A DNA stretch of 7,840 bases, taken from positions 4,859 through 12,698 of the forward strand of contig DCLG01000086.1 of assembly GCA_002320935.1 (NCBI GenBank). Reading direction: 5' to 3'. Below, piece after piece: positions 7,149-7,840 of the stretch (positions are counted from its first letter, which is position 1; each line of letters begins with the position of its first letter). A program made the position numbers and the translations under genes. Source of the DNA: Pedobacter sp. UBA1654. GTDB taxonomy: Bacteria; Bacteroidota; Bacteroidia; Sphingobacteriales; Sphingobacteriaceae. The notes under the pieces were generated by a model. It was not told the DNA's origin, made no database searches, and worked only from the letters and a program-made list of their open reading frames with translations.

Positions 7149-7840
7149 TTATTGTTGTGCCTGGAACGAAAATGCAAGAGCGCCAAAAAGATCGGGGTTA
7201 TCCTTCAATGACCCTGGCAACTGCACAGTGACCACATCATTCTTCAGGCTCCACTTCAAGGCCTTTCCAGTATTTAACAAGGTGATGGAACTGCCTTTTG
7301 CAGGCAGATTACCTTTCCAGCTGATCGTTTTTCCAACCTGGCTTGCAGCATCCAGGCAGTGGATGGCATATTTCGTTTGGCCATCCTTGCTCTGGCTGAA
7401 CCAGGTATTTCCGTCTACATAATCTTTGGTGATCCGGGTACCATAAATTGCCTTGCCGTTTACCTTCAGCCAGCGACCGATCTCTTCCAATCTGGATACT
7501 GCAACTGCAGGTAGCAGACCATCGGGCTGCGGACCTACACCAAGCAGCAAACTTCCACCCTTGGCCACGACTTCCGCCATTGCTTTAATCACCGCTGATG
7601 CAGGTTTGTACTGGTCATTCTTCACGAAACCCCAGGCATTGCCTAAGGTCAGGCAGCTCTCCCAGGGATGATCAAGCTGCTTTTCAGGAATCTTCTGCTC
7701 CGGAGTCTGGTAGTTTTCATACGGGCCGTGAACGGTCCTGTCTACCATTAGCAAACCAGGCTGTTTGGCTCTGGCCATCTGCGCGATCTTCGGCATGTCG
7801 ATCTGCTGGTCCCATTCCGGGATCGCTGCACCCCAGCTCC
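7149..7840 (-). CDS. GH29 alpha-L-fucosidase-like enzyme, C-terminal fragment
   Basis: The gene enters from beyond the right edge; 229 full codons are visible, ending with TAA at 7151-7149. The Met at 7796-7794 is internal: the frame stays open to the edge (SWGAAIPEWDQQIDMPKIAQ), so it is not the start. GH29 marks in order: KQPGLLMVDR, ENYQTPEQKIP (about 7688-7718), PWESC (7653-7667) and the following LGNAWGF, VVAKGGSLLLGVGP (about 7530-7571), then WLKVNGKAIYGTR (about 7434-7472). A C-terminal beta-sandwich of about 90 residues follows. The Glu in TPEQ (7698-7700) is a candidate acid/base; the nucleophile Asp should lie outside the window. GH29 enzymes are retaining exo-fucosidases, and the TPEQ and PWESC pattern resembles the branch often selective for alpha-1,3/1,4 fucose, though this is inference. 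The gene stands 24 bp before GH3, probably in one operon. Signal peptide and full length cannot be seen. Confidence 0.93.
   Translation of the reverse strand, partial: SWGAAIPEWDQQIDMPKIAQMARAKQPGLLMVDRTVHGPYENYQTPEQKIPEKQLDHPWESCLTLGNAWGFVKNDQYKPASAVIKAMAEVVAKGGSLLLGVGPQPDGLLPAVAVSRLEEIGRWLKVNGKAIYGTRITKDYVDGNTWFSQSKDGQTKYAIHCLDAASQVGKTISWKGNLPAKGSSITLLNTGKALKWSLKNDVVTVQLPGSLKDNPDLFGALAFSFQAQQ

Noticed and set aside
7149..7796. Met at 7796 as the start of a short standalone protein
   Set aside because: The frame continues open to the window edge with GH29-like sequence, so this Met is internal to a larger gene.
1..7840. CRISPR arrays, tRNA or rRNA genes, insertion sequences, riboswitches
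   Set aside because: Nearly all bases are coding, the gaps are 82 bp or less, and no repeat-spacer array, cloverleaf, transposase or terminal inverted repeat was seen.

Overview
The window looks like part of a polysaccharide utilization locus (PUL) from a Bacteroidota chromosome, most likely a Sphingobacteriaceae-type organism (Pedobacter or Mucilaginibacter relatives). The basis is a SusC/RagA TonB-dependent receptor followed directly by a SusD-type lipoprotein, secreted GH3 and GH29 glycosidases, mostly absent Shine-Dalgarno sequences, and moderate GC content. The genus is inferred from protein style, not from a search.

Layout by position. 1-109 (minus): first 36 codons of a SusD-like lipoprotein, running off the left edge. 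120-3341 (minus): complete SusC-like receptor. 3342-3423: short divergent promoter region. 3424-4326 (plus): complete AraC-family regulator. 4329-4682 (minus): small zinc-ribbon protein, tail-to-tail with the regulator across 2 bp. 4740-7124 (minus): complete secreted GH3 glycosidase. 7149-7840 (minus): C-terminal part of a GH29 alpha-L-fucosidase-like enzyme that begins beyond the right edge. There is no gene-free stretch over 300 bases; the longest is the 82-bp susC/araC gap. I see no RNA gene, mobile element, CRISPR array or broken gene.

How the parts fit. GH29 would remove terminal alpha-L-fucose and GH3 would remove a terminal beta-linked sugar (glucose or xylose are the usual cases). 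The SusC/SusD pair would bind oligosaccharides at the cell surface and pull them through the outer membrane using TonB energy. The AraC-type protein, divergent from susC, is the obvious candidate regulator, probably responding to a sugar. The receptor lacks an N-terminal STN signalling domain, so control by a local DNA-binding protein fits better than control by an anti-sigma/ECF pair. A fucosylated glycan is a reasonable guess at the substrate, but the visible genes do not fix its identity.

I did not find a convincing undescribed system. The points most worth a second look are the zinc-ribbon gene wedged between enzyme and regulator genes, the forced 3' overlap of convergent transcripts at 4327-4328, the uncertain susC start that sits in a small hairpin, and the fact that GH29, GH3 and the zinc-ribbon gene share one reading frame with a single stop codon at each junction.
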